Shown: piece by piece, positions 35,214 to 43,122 of the stretch | How positions within the stretch are numbered: position 1 is the stretch's first letter | Layout: each line of letters starts with the position of its first letter | Origin: Alistipes sp. | Lineage (GTDB): Bacteria; Bacteroidota; Bacteroidia; Bacteroidales; Rikenellaceae | NCBI GenBank assembly: GCA_017437045.1 | Contig: JAFSBY010000041.1 | Span: forward strand, 62,001-126,000 | Reading direction: 5' to 3' | DNA: 64,000 nucleotides | The notes under the pieces: generated by a model | Seen by the model: the letters and a program-made list of their open reading frames with translations, nothing else | What the model was told of the DNA's origin: nothing | The model's database searches: none | Translations under genes and position numbers: made by a program

Positions 35214-37622
35214 TTATTCAAAGAAATCATCTTCCAGCTGGGGCTCCTCCTCGGCTTGCTCGGGATCGACCGACATCTCGCAGTTGTAGTCGGGCGTGCG
35301 CGGCGGTCGCACGAAGAGATCGTTGCGGCTCACGCCGAGTGATCCGTCATCATAGACCCGTTTGAAGAAGTCGCCGACGATCGGCAGCGCCACGACGCTA
35401 CCCTCACCGCGGGAGGTGAGGTGCACCTGCTGATCTTCGCCACCGACCCAGGCTCCGGCCACTAAGCGGGGAGCTACACCGATGAACCAGGCGTCGCGGT
35501 TCTCGTTCGAGGTACCGGTCTTACCGCCCAAATCGACATCGTTGAGGCCGAACATCCACTTCAGACGGCCGGCCGTACCGCTATTGACCACGCGTTTGAG
35601 CATCGTGAGCATCGTGTAGGCCGAGCGTTCGCTGATGGCATCCTGCGACTGCGGGATGAATGAGGCGATCAGGTTGCCCTGACGATCCTCGATGCGCGTG
35701 ACAAAGATCGGGTCGGTGTGTACACCGCCGTTGGCGAAGGTCGAGAAGGCGCTGGTCAGCTCGTAGGTGTTCGACTCCGAAGAGCCCACGCAGAGGGCCG
35801 GTACGGGGTCAATATAGCTGCGGATACCCATGTTGTGGATGAAGTCTGCGACGGCTGCCGGCTCCTTGGCCTGCTTCATGAGCCATGCCGAGTAGTTGTT
35901 GCGGCTCAAGGCCAGACCCCACATGAGCGGATGCAGTACGCCGTCGTACTCCACCTTGCCGGCCTCCTTGGGTGACCAGGCTTGTCCGTTGGCCGTCTCG
36001 ATCGTCACGGGCAGGTTCGGAACCATCGTACAGGGGGTAAGCCCCAAGTGGTCGATGGCAAAGGTGTAGATGAAGGGCTTGATCGTCGAGCCGATCTGGC
36101 GTTTGCCCTGCTTGGCCATGTCGTATTTGAAGTAGCGGAAGTTCGGGCCGCCGACATAGGCTTTCACGAAGCCCGTGCGGGGATCCATCGCTACGAACGA
36201 GGCGCGCAGGATGCGTTTGTGGTGCAGAATCGAGTCGCGCGGGGTGAGCAGTGTGTCGCGTTCACCCTTGTAGGTGAAGACCTTCATCGGGCACTTCACG
36301 TTGAACGAAGCGAGAATCTGCTGCTCGCTGAAGCCCGCCTCCTTCATCTCGTAGAAACGATCCGATTGGCGGATGGCGCGGTTGATGATGCGCTCCTGCT
36401 CCTCGGGTTCGGTATTGACAAAGAGTACCTTCGACCAGCGATATTGGGCATCCATCTTGGGTTGAATCTCCACCTCCATTTGGCGTTGTACGGCCTGCTC
36501 GGCATAGCTCTGCATGCGCGAGTTGATGGTCGTGTAGATCTTCAGTCCGTCGCGGTAGATGTTGTAATTCGTGCCGTCGGCCTTCTGGTTCTTGTGACAC
36601 CAGCCGACGATCGGGTTTTGCTCATACTCCTTGAGTGCCTGCTCGTAGTCCCATTCGTAGAAGAATTGGTTGCGGCGCGGCTTCTGGGCTGTCAGTGTCA
36701 GACGCAGCATCTCGCGGAAGTAGGTGGCCGTACCCTCGTTGTGTGAGATGGGTTTGTAGTTGAGCACGATCGGCAGGGCCGAAATCGAGTCGCATTGCTC
36801 CTGGGTCAAGGCACCGGCTACGGCCATGCGCGAGAGTACCAGGTTGCGTCGGTTGAGGGCATTCTCGGGGTTGCGGACCGGCGAATAACGGGTCGGAGCA
36901 TTGACTACGCCGACCAACACGGCCGCCTCCTGCACGGTCAGATCGCACGGCTCCTTGCCAAAGAAGGTCTGGGCGGCCGATTTGATGCCGTAGGCATTCG
37001 AACCATATTCGACCGTGTTCAGATACATCGTAGCGATCTCCTCCTTGGTGTAGTTGTACTCCAATTTGAGGGCCGTGATCCACTCCTTGAGCTTCGCCAC
37101 GACCAGCTTGGAGGTCTTGACGATCTTGCCGCGGTTGCGCACCGTGTCGCGCGGGAAGAGGTTCTTGGCCAACTGCTGCGTAATGGTCGATCCGCCGCCC
37201 TGCGACGAGCGTTGCATCATGACGGTCTTGATCGCTACGCGGAAGAGCGAGGGGATGTCGATGCCCGAGTGGCTGCGGTAGCGCACATCCTCGGTCGAGA
37301 TCAGGGCTGCGACAACGGGCGGCACACGATATCCGTCGAGGGTGATGTAGTCGGCCGAATCTCGCGGGAAGAGGTCGGCATATTGCACATAGGAGCGGTT
37401 TTGGATGAAGAAGGTGGAGATCACCTTGCCATCCTCGGAGTAGATCTCCGTTGCCAAATTCGATTTCGGATTCTCCAACTCCTCGAACGAAGGCATGCGA
37501 CCGAAGAGCCCCAGCGCAGTCAAGATGAGCAGCAGTAAGAGCAATACGATCGGGAATAGCACAATTCCCCATAACCACTTAATCGTGCGAGGAGAGACCT
37601 CCCACCAATGCTTTTTTGCCAT
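35214..37622 (-). CDS. Class A penicillin-binding protein (PBP1A-type transglycosylase/transpeptidase)
   Basis: 802 residues. A short cytoplasmic head and one membrane helix (about 15-40) precede the GT51 transglycosylase domain. Glu111 in ISTEDVRYRSHSGID is the catalytic residue, and GGGSTITQQLAKNLF and YLNTVEYGSNAYGIKSAAQTFFGK follow. The transpeptidase domain carries SxxK at Ser512 (GSTIKPF), SRNN as the SxN box, and GKTGTSN. It polymerises and crosslinks peptidoglycan in the periplasm. An acidic tail (QAEEEPQLEDDFFE) ends the protein. Confidence 0.95.
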   Translation of the reverse strand: MAKKHWWEVSPRTIKWLWGIVLFPIVLLLLLLILTALGLFGRMPSFEELENPKSNLATEIYSEDGKVISTFFIQNRSYVQYADLFPRDSADYITLDGYRVPPVVAALISTEDVRYRSHSGIDIPSLFRVAIKTVMMQRSSQGGGSTITQQLAKNLFPRDTVRNRGKIVKTSKLVVAKLKEWITALKLEYNYTKEEIATMYLNTVEYGSNAYGIKSAAQTFFGKEPCDLTVQEAAVLVGVVNAPTRYSPVRNPENALNRRNLVLSRMAVAGALTQEQCDSISALPIVLNYKPISHNEGTATYFREMLRLTLTAQKPRRNQFFYEWDYEQALKEYEQNPIVGWCHKNQKADGTNYNIYRDGLKIYTTINSRMQSYAEQAVQRQMEVEIQPKMDAQYRWSKVLFVNTEPEEQERIINRAIRQSDRFYEMKEAGFSEQQILASFNVKCPMKVFTYKGERDTLLTPRDSILHHKRILRASFVAMDPRTGFVKAYVGGPNFRYFKYDMAKQGKRQIGSTIKPFIYTFAIDHLGLTPCTMVPNLPVTIETANGQAWSPKEAGKVEYDGVLHPLMWGLALSRNNYSAWLMKQAKEPAAVADFIHNMGIRSYIDPVPALCVGSSESNTYELTSAFSTFANGGVHTDPIFVTRIEDRQGNLIASFIPQSQDAISERSAYTMLTMLKRVVNSGTAGRLKWMFGLNDVDLGGKTGTSNENRDAWFIGVAPRLVAGAWVGGEDQQVHLTSRGEGSVVALPIVGDFFKRVYDDGSLGVSRNDLFVRPPRTPDYNCEMSVDPEQAEEEPQLEDDFFE

Positions 37623-37665
37623 ATTTAGCCTCTTTTATAATCCTGTTTGTTCCGATATAACGGTG

Positions 37666-37673
37666 CAAAGATA
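37666..37673 (-). promoter_or_regulatory. -7 box for the PBP gene
   Basis: The minus strand reads TATCTTTG, 43 nt before the ATG at 37622, within the 62-bp gap from the preceding minus-strand gene. This gives the PBP (and perhaps asd) its own promoter. Confidence 0.55.
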
Positions 37674-37684
37674 GTTTTTATTTT

Positions 37685-40606
37685 TTAGAACGGCAGCCCC
37701 AACGAGGCGGAAATCCACGTATCGCTCTTTGAAGTGCGGAAACACGAGATCGTCAGCGACGAGGTGGCCGAGTCGGGCATGCGCAGCACATTGAAGTCGA
37801 AGGCCAATTCGCCACCGACCGACCAGATCTGTTGTTTGCGCCCCACATAATCGAATTGGGCGGCGTCGTAGCCCACTCCGAGGCGGACTCGCTTGATGTA
37901 GAGCACCGACGGAATACCCCACTCGGGATAGCACAACGGCAGACGGTAGTTGCCCGAGAAGGAGGCGTACCGCTCGGCATAGATCTCACCACCGGAGAAT
38001 CCGCGCGGAATGAGTGCCGAGGAGTGGAAGGTCAGCGGGCGATAGCCCGAGGGGAAACGGTAGCCTCCCGTCGAATTTTGGTAGGAGGCGGCCACCTGAA
38101 TCGAGTTGTGTGCGCCGAAGCCAGGCAGATAGAGCGATCCGTAGAGCGAATAGAGATTCGAGAAGTTTCGATTCGAAGGGTCGAGGGCATAGCCTATCGA
38201 GAGTGAGTAACCCAGGCGCGGCAGGAAGTCTCGGTGGGCCAGGTTGGCCTGATCGGTAAAGGCAACGCCGAACGAGAGCTTATGCAGTCCGTGCTCGTAG
38301 CCGATTTGGGCTATGTTGGTGATCTTCTCCCCCTCGATCTGCATTTGATCCATGCGGGCAACCTGACCGTTGGAGTAGTTGTAGGAGGTCGAGAGTGAGA
38401 GCATCTGGGTGTGCGATCCTCGGTCGAAGAAGAGGGGCAGCGCAGCTCCCAACGTGAAGGAGTAGTAGGTCTCGGCTGCCGGCTGGGGCTGTACGATGGT
38501 CTTTTTGGCCTCCTTGTCATAATAGGCCAGCGAGTAGAACTGCTGGTCGCCTCCATAGCGGCCGTCGAGGCTCAAGACAACGCCCAGACCGTTGTAGCGC
38601 ACCCCCAAATCGACCACCGAGCCTTCGCGCTCGTTCCAGCCGTAGGAGGCGTAGCCCTCGGTGTTCGAGAGCAGGTTCTGCGAGAGGATCGTAGCACCTG
38701 CGTTGAGGTCGATCTCATGCTCATCAACCGCTTGGAAGGGGTCGAAGGCGACGGGTGCCCAGCTATGGATGCCGGCCAGGTGCAACCCTTTGCGGTAGCG
38801 TTTTGCCGGTGAGGCGGCAGCCTGACGAGTGGCATCCTCGGCCGTGAAACGTACCGTGTCGAGGTTGATCGTCTGCCAGGTGCGACGCGTGGGATTGACC
38901 AGGTTGTGGGGCGTGGAGCGTGGGGTGACAGGCTCCATCAAGGCCTCGGTGAGTCGGGTGAGGCGATAGCCTCGGCGATCGTAGGTAGTCATCAACAGAC
39001 CACCGGCTGCGGGTGCCGGGGCAAACGATCCATATTTGGATTGCGAAAGGCGGTATTCTCGGCGTTGGAGGAGGTCGTAGAGGTGTACCTCGTCACGCCC
39101 CGAGTAGATCGAACCAAAGTAGAGCTTGCCATCGCGGGCTCGCAGGTCGCTCAAGGTGATGTAGGCCGGTTGGGTGATGGTGTGCAGCCCCTCGCGGTCG
39201 ATGCGGGCTATCGACATACCCTCATCGGCGGTGACTAACGTGTAGAAGGCCTGCGTGGTGTTGTCCCACGTCAATCCGTGCAGCTCAACGCCTACGGGCA
39301 GCAGGACGTGTTGCTTACCCTCGACCATGAGGGCATAACGCCCCTCGGGACGATACTCGACCCAGGCTAACCCCTCGTCCGACGAGGTGGGGTAGAGGGC
39401 CTGCTTGATGCCCTGCACCTTGCGAGGCCGTTCGTCTGTCAGATCCATCTGCCAGAGTTGCGAGAAGACCTGCTCCTCGAAGAGCGTCGAACGGCTCAAC
39501 TCGGTCCAATAGAGGTGTCCGCGGTGCAGTTCGGGGCGCGAGGTAAGCAGACCGACATGCGCCACCAAGCGCTCGTTGCCCTGCGAGTCGATCGTCACCA
39601 GGCGGGCTGTGTGTCCCAGGTCGCTCTTAACGGCCAGAATCTCGGCCTCGTTCAAGGCCATCGGCCAGCGATAGGTCGTGTAGTTGGTCGTATCCAGGCT
39701 GGTCAGCGTGCGGTTGTTCTCCTCGACACGTGCCAGCGGTGCCCAATGGGCTTGCAGGTCGTCGAAGGTGGCGTGGAAGAGCTCACGCACCGAGGTGTTG
39801 TAGTATCTCTTCAGGCCGACGTGGGTGGCGGCGATGACGTAGGGGTTGCGGACTCCGTAGCGACCCACCTTGTCCCAGATATTCTCCCCATACCGATCGT
39901 AGGCGAAGCTGCTCATCTGGTAGCCCAGCGCGTAATGGTCGGGAATATGGTCCCGGTAGGAGCCGGAGAACCAACGATCGACATTCTTGCGAGCACGACC
40001 GCGGTGGTCGCGGCCGATCTGATCACCCCACGCGCGGTAGGCCATCGAGAAGGAGGGTTGCAGGCCGCGGCCGTAGGTGGACATGAGCGTTTCGTTCATC
40101 ACGGCATCGCCCTCCAAGGCCCACAGCGGCATGTAGAGTAGGCCGGTTACTGACCCCTGCTGCCCCAAAAACCAACTCAAGACACGCGGCACACCGCGGT
40201 TGAGGTTGTTGTACTGCACGGCGTGGCGATATTCGTGGGCCACGAGCTGCTTGTTCCAGGGCATCGAGTAGCTCTCGATGGCAGGCATGGCGAGGAACTC
40301 GACACGCTTGGGCAGGTACATCACCAGGCCGTTGGCGTCGGCATTCTGGGGGTGCAGCACAAAGGGAATCTCCATCGGGCCATAGCGAAAGCCCTCACCG
40401 ATGGTGGGTTGCACGGCGTGGATGTAGTGAAGTGTACGGGCCGCGAGCTGGGAGGTGGTGTCTGGGGCAATGATGCGGACATTGTTGCCCTCGCGTTGTT
40501 GCCACTTCATGGGGGCATCCGAGCCCCAGGTGTAATATTGTGCTTCGGCCTCTACGATAGTGCAGAGAGTTGCCAGCAGCGCGATCAGTCGGTGGAGTTG
40601 TTTCAT
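37685..40606 (-). CDS. Surface protein with HEYRH motif, propeller-like middle and outer-membrane barrel-like end
   Basis: 973 residues from the ATG at 40606 (MKQLHRLIALLATLC); the longer frame to 40765 adds an Arg/Ser-rich stretch and is rejected. A signal peptide (about 1-22) is followed by a metallopeptidase-like domain with LVAHEYRHAVQYN (His124, Glu125, His128), an HExxH zinc motif. TolB-like repeats appear in the middle (YTLVTADEGMSIARIDREG, GKLYFGSIYSGRDEVHLYDL). The last 300 residues are Tyr/Ser/Gly-rich strands of barrel type, ending TWISASLGLPF. It may be a surface protease or an assembly factor; I cannot assign a substrate. It lies 55 bp after the SUI1 gene on the same strand. Confidence 0.7.
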   Translation of the reverse strand: MKQLHRLIALLATLCTIVEAEAQYYTWGSDAPMKWQQREGNNVRIIAPDTTSQLAARTLHYIHAVQPTIGEGFRYGPMEIPFVLHPQNADANGLVMYLPKRVEFLAMPAIESYSMPWNKQLVAHEYRHAVQYNNLNRGVPRVLSWFLGQQGSVTGLLYMPLWALEGDAVMNETLMSTYGRGLQPSFSMAYRAWGDQIGRDHRGRARKNVDRWFSGSYRDHIPDHYALGYQMSSFAYDRYGENIWDKVGRYGVRNPYVIAATHVGLKRYYNTSVRELFHATFDDLQAHWAPLARVEENNRTLTSLDTTNYTTYRWPMALNEAEILAVKSDLGHTARLVTIDSQGNERLVAHVGLLTSRPELHRGHLYWTELSRSTLFEEQVFSQLWQMDLTDERPRKVQGIKQALYPTSSDEGLAWVEYRPEGRYALMVEGKQHVLLPVGVELHGLTWDNTTQAFYTLVTADEGMSIARIDREGLHTITQPAYITLSDLRARDGKLYFGSIYSGRDEVHLYDLLQRREYRLSQSKYGSFAPAPAAGGLLMTTYDRRGYRLTRLTEALMEPVTPRSTPHNLVNPTRRTWQTINLDTVRFTAEDATRQAAASPAKRYRKGLHLAGIHSWAPVAFDPFQAVDEHEIDLNAGATILSQNLLSNTEGYASYGWNEREGSVVDLGVRYNGLGVVLSLDGRYGGDQQFYSLAYYDKEAKKTIVQPQPAAETYYSFTLGAALPLFFDRGSHTQMLSLSTSYNYSNGQVARMDQMQIEGEKITNIAQIGYEHGLHKLSFGVAFTDQANLAHRDFLPRLGYSLSIGYALDPSNRNFSNLYSLYGSLYLPGFGAHNSIQVAASYQNSTGGYRFPSGYRPLTFHSSALIPRGFSGGEIYAERYASFSGNYRLPLCYPEWGIPSVLYIKRVRLGVGYDAAQFDYVGRKQQIWSVGGELAFDFNVLRMPDSATSSLTISCFRTSKSDTWISASLGLPF

Positions 40607-40661
40607 GATGGATGGAGTTTGGATAAGGTGTGACGAATGGGGCTTTCGGGCATCGGGGCGA

Positions 40662-41009
40662 TCATCCGCCGGCCTTCTTGCAACCGTAACCACTGCGGGT
40701 GAGGATCTCGATGACGCGGTCGCGGTGGTCGCCCTGGATGAGGATCTCCCCCTCCTTGGCGGCACCGCCTACGCCGCATCGGGTTTTGAGCAGGCGGGCC
40801 AGCTCTTGCAGGTCGGCCTCACGCCCTACAAACCCCTTGACGAGGGTCACCACCTTGCCGCCCCGTTGCTTGCGGTCTAACCACACGCGCAGTTGTTGTT
40901 GTGCGGCGGGAAGGGTCTCGGGCTCCTCCTCTTCGTCGGTTGTATATTGAAAGTCGGGATTGGTCGAATAGACCATGCCCAAGCGGGCTTTCCAATCGTT
41001 GTCTGCCAT
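40662..41009 (-). CDS. yciH: SUI1/eIF1 family protein (YciH-type)
   Basis: 115 residues from the ATG at 41009 (MADNDWKARLGMVYSTNP). The C-terminal SUI1 domain (about 48-113) includes RKQRGGKVVTLVKGFVGRE, LKTRCGVGGAAKEGEILIQGDHRDRV and LTRSGYGCKKAGG. Bacterial YciH resembles initiation factor eIF1 and has been linked to start-codon fidelity or stress translation, but its role here is not known. Longer frames upstream would run through the promoter region. It is divergent from the DUF4435 gene. Confidence 0.92.
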   Translation of the reverse strand: MADNDWKARLGMVYSTNPDFQYTTDEEEEPETLPAAQQQLRVWLDRKQRGGKVVTLVKGFVGREADLQELARLLKTRCGVGGAAKEGEILIQGDHRDRVIEILTRSGYGCKKAGG

Positions 41010-41054
41010 GTTGTTTGTCGTTTTGTGGCGAAAAGTTGTGTGCTTGTTCACCAA

Positions 41055-41086
41055 TTTGTGCAAATGTACGAAAAATATTATCTTTG
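41055..41086 (+). promoter_or_regulatory. Promoter of the DUF4435 gene (-33 TTTG, -7 TATCTTTG)
   Basis: TTTG at 41055-41058 is separated by 20 bp from TATCTTTG at 41079-41086, a full Bacteroidetes sigma-ABfr-type promoter. The ATG at 41095 is only 8 nt past the -7 box, so the leader would be a few bases or none. Confidence 0.7.
41061..41068 (-). promoter_or_regulatory. -7 box for the SUI1 gene, inside the divergent DUF4435 promoter
   Basis: The minus strand reads TACATTTG (TAnnTTTG), 51 nt before the ATG at 41009. It lies in the spacer between the -33 and -7 elements of the plus-strand promoter, so the two promoters overlap physically. Confidence 0.5.
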
Positions 41087-41094
41087 TACGAACT

Positions 41095-42132
41095 ATGGCC
41101 AACAACTTTACCAAAAAATTAAAGCGGCTGAACCCCTTCGGGAAGCCAGACCCCAATCCGGGGTTGCCGATGCCGTTGCCCGATACGTCGGATAAACGGC
41201 TCGTGAAGGTCTATGTCGAGGGCTATGAGGATGTCGCCTTCTGGCGGGCCATCTTTGACCATTTCCGGAATCCCTACATACGGTTTGAGATCTCGGTGCC
41301 CGAGCGCGGTGATCTGCCGAAGGGCAAGAAGGTGATCTTGAGCATGATCCCGCAATCGTCTGAGGAGTTGCTGCTGTGTGTCGATTCGGACTTCGACTAT
41401 CTGTTCAACGGCTCGACCGAGACGGCGCGTCAGGTCAATGAATCGCCCTTTCTGTTTCACACCTACGCCTACGCTACGGAGAACTACCTCTGCTATGCCC
41501 CCTCGCTGCATAACGTCTGCGTCAAGGCGACCAAAAACGATACGCGCATCTTCGATTTTGTGCGTTTCATGGAGGGCTATTCGCGGACGATCTATCCGCT
41601 CTTTGTCTGGTATGCCTACTCGGCACAACTCTCCAAGGAGCACATCTTCCCGTTGGCCGATTTTCGGGCTGCGGTGCGTTTGGGCTATCTCGATCTGTCG
41701 GAGCATGGCGACAATACGCTGTTGTGGCTGGGGCGCAATGTGATGCGTCGGGAGCGCATGCTGCGCGAGAAATATCCCGAGAAGGTGGCCGGCATGGCCC
41801 AATTCGAGCAGCTGTTGGCGGCCCGTGGCGTGCGTCCCGAGACAACCTACCTCTATATGCACGGCCACACGTTGATGGACAATGTGGTGATGGTCTGCCT
41901 CGAGACCGTGTGTCAGAAGCTGCGTGAACTCTCGATAGCCCGTATTCGTGCCTCCGAGAAACAGGGGTTGGCTCTCAAAAACGAATTGGCCAACTACAAC
42001 AACTCGCTGCGTTCGATCCGCGATGTGTTGCTCGACAACGAGAATTATACGGAGTGTCCGCTCTACGAACGGCTGCGGGGTGATATTGAGCAATATCTGC
42101 AACGGGCCATTGCGAAGATACGCCAAGCCTAA
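41095..42132 (+). CDS. DUF4435 domain protein, TOPRIM-like
   Basis: 345 residues from the ATG at 41095 (MANNFTKKLKRLNPFG). A start further upstream in frame would precede the promoter. The N-terminal half carries VYVEGYEDVAFW (Glu42, Asp46) and LLLCVDSDFDYL (Asp97, Asp99, Asp101), the acidic pattern of TOPRIM-type metal sites recognised in DUF4435. The C-terminal part is helical. DUF4435 proteins are often found beside AAA/ABC-type ATPases in OLD-like systems. Here no such partner is adjacent; the neighbours are SUI1 and dapD. A nucleic-acid-processing role is inferred. Confidence 0.78.
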   Translation: MANNFTKKLKRLNPFGKPDPNPGLPMPLPDTSDKRLVKVYVEGYEDVAFWRAIFDHFRNPYIRFEISVPERGDLPKGKKVILSMIPQSSEELLLCVDSDFDYLFNGSTETARQVNESPFLFHTYAYATENYLCYAPSLHNVCVKATKNDTRIFDFVRFMEGYSRTIYPLFVWYAYSAQLSKEHIFPLADFRAAVRLGYLDLSEHGDNTLLWLGRNVMRRERMLREKYPEKVAGMAQFEQLLAARGVRPETTYLYMHGHTLMDNVVMVCLETVCQKLRELSIARIRASEKQGLALKNELANYNNSLRSIRDVLLDNENYTECPLYERLRGDIEQYLQRAIAKIRQA

Positions 42133-42166
42133 AGCCTATTCGTTTTGAACGATCACTACCCAAAAT

Positions 42167-42201
42167 AAGGGGCTGCCGAACGATTTGTTGGACAGCCCCT
42201 T
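42167..42201. terminator. Bidirectional terminator between the DUF4435 gene and dapD
   Basis: Arms AAGGGGCTGCCGAAC (42167-42181) and GTTGGACAGCCCCTT (42187-42201) pair over 15 positions with two mismatches around a 5-nt loop. It lies between convergent genes. The right arm shares GTTGGACAGCCC with the terminator after mdh. Confidence 0.75.
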
Positions 42202-42224
42202 GCTGATTGTGTCTTGGCCTCTTT

Positions 42225-43046
42225 TTAGCTGATATTGAAATCGCGCAGCGTGTCGTTCAGCGAGGTCTTCTTGTCGGTCGATTCCTTGCGTTTGCCGATG
42301 ATCAGGGCACACGAAACGCTGTACTCGCCGGCCGAGAACTGCTTGCGGTAGCTGCCCGGAATGACTACCGAGCGAGCCGGTACGTAGCCCTTGTAGGTGA
42401 TCGGCTCCGGCCCCGTGACGTCGATGATGTGGGTCGAGCCGGTGATCACCGTATTCGATCCGAGCACCGCCTCGCGGCAGACGTGAGCCCCCTCGACGAC
42501 GATCGAGCGCGAACCGATGAAACAGTGGTCCTCGATGATGACCGGTGCCGCCTGCACGGGCTCTAATACGCCGCCGATGCCGACACCTCCCGAGAGGTGG
42601 ACATGCTTGCCGATCTGGGCACACGAGCCGACCGTAGCCCATGTATCGACCATCGTACCCGTATCGACATAGGCTCCGATATTGACATACGAAGGCATCA
42701 GAATGGCTCCCGGAGCGATGTAGGCTCCGTAACGTGCCACGGCCGAGGGAACGGCGCGAACGCCCAACTCGTCATAGCCGTGTTTGAGCTCCATCTTATC
42801 GTACCATTCGATCTCGCCCCCTTGCATCTTGCGCATGGGTTGGATCGGGAAATAGAGCAGGATCGCCTTCTTGACCCACTCGTTGACCTGCCAGAGGCTC
42901 TGCTCGAGGTCCGTAGGCTCGGCCGTGCGCAACTCGCCGGCATCGACCCGGCGGACAACCTCGCGGATGGCCTCGATCGTGGCACTCTCTTTCAGCAGGG
43001 CTCGCTCCTGCCAGGCGGCTTCGATTATTTTGCGTAAATGTTCCAT
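42225..43046 (-). CDS. dapD: 2,3,4,5-tetrahydropyridine-2,6-dicarboxylate N-succinyltransferase
   Basis: 273 residues from the ATG at 43046 (MEHLRKIIEAAWQERALL); the longer frame is unsupported. A helical N-domain is followed by hexapeptide beta-helix repeats (YVNIGAYVDTGTMVDTWATVGSCAQIG, HLSGGVGIGGVLEP), which are diagnostic of DapD. It succinylates tetrahydrodipicolinate on the way to diaminopimelate and lysine, so this organism uses the succinylase branch at this step. It is divergent from lysC across 76 bp. Confidence 0.97.
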   Translation of the reverse strand: MEHLRKIIEAAWQERALLKESATIEAIREVVRRVDAGELRTAEPTDLEQSLWQVNEWVKKAILLYFPIQPMRKMQGGEIEWYDKMELKHGYDELGVRAVPSAVARYGAYIAPGAILMPSYVNIGAYVDTGTMVDTWATVGSCAQIGKHVHLSGGVGIGGVLEPVQAAPVIIEDHCFIGSRSIVVEGAHVCREAVLGSNTVITGSTHIIDVTGPEPITYKGYVPARSVVIPGSYRKQFSAGEYSVSCALIIGKRKESTDKKTSLNDTLRDFNIS

Positions 43047-43073
43047 AACGATCAGTTTTTGAATTTGAATTAC

Positions 43074-43081
43074 CAAAGGTA
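43074..43081 (-). promoter_or_regulatory. -7 box for dapD
   Basis: The minus strand reads TACCTTTG, 27 nt before the ATG at 43046. It is 13 bp from the oppositely directed lysC box, so the two diaminopimelate-pathway genes share one compact divergent control region. Confidence 0.55.
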
Positions 43082-43094
43082 ATCATTTTTTTCG

Positions 43095-43102
43095 TAACTT
43101 TG
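43095..43102 (+). promoter_or_regulatory. -7 box for lysC
   Basis: TAACTTTG, 20 nt before the lysC ATG at 43123, leaving a short leader rich in A. No lysine riboswitch fits in so small a gap. Confidence 0.55.
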
Positions 43103-43122
43103 TCCGCGTAAAAATAAAAACA

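Noticed and set aside
40607-40765. N-terminal extension of the HEYRH surface protein
   Set aside because: The extra 53 residues are Arg/Ser/Ala-rich and overlap the SUI1 gene; the ATG at 40606 begins a proper signal peptide.
43047-43122. A lysine riboswitch before lysC
   Set aside because: The leader from the predicted start to the ATG is under 20 nt, far too short for an L box.
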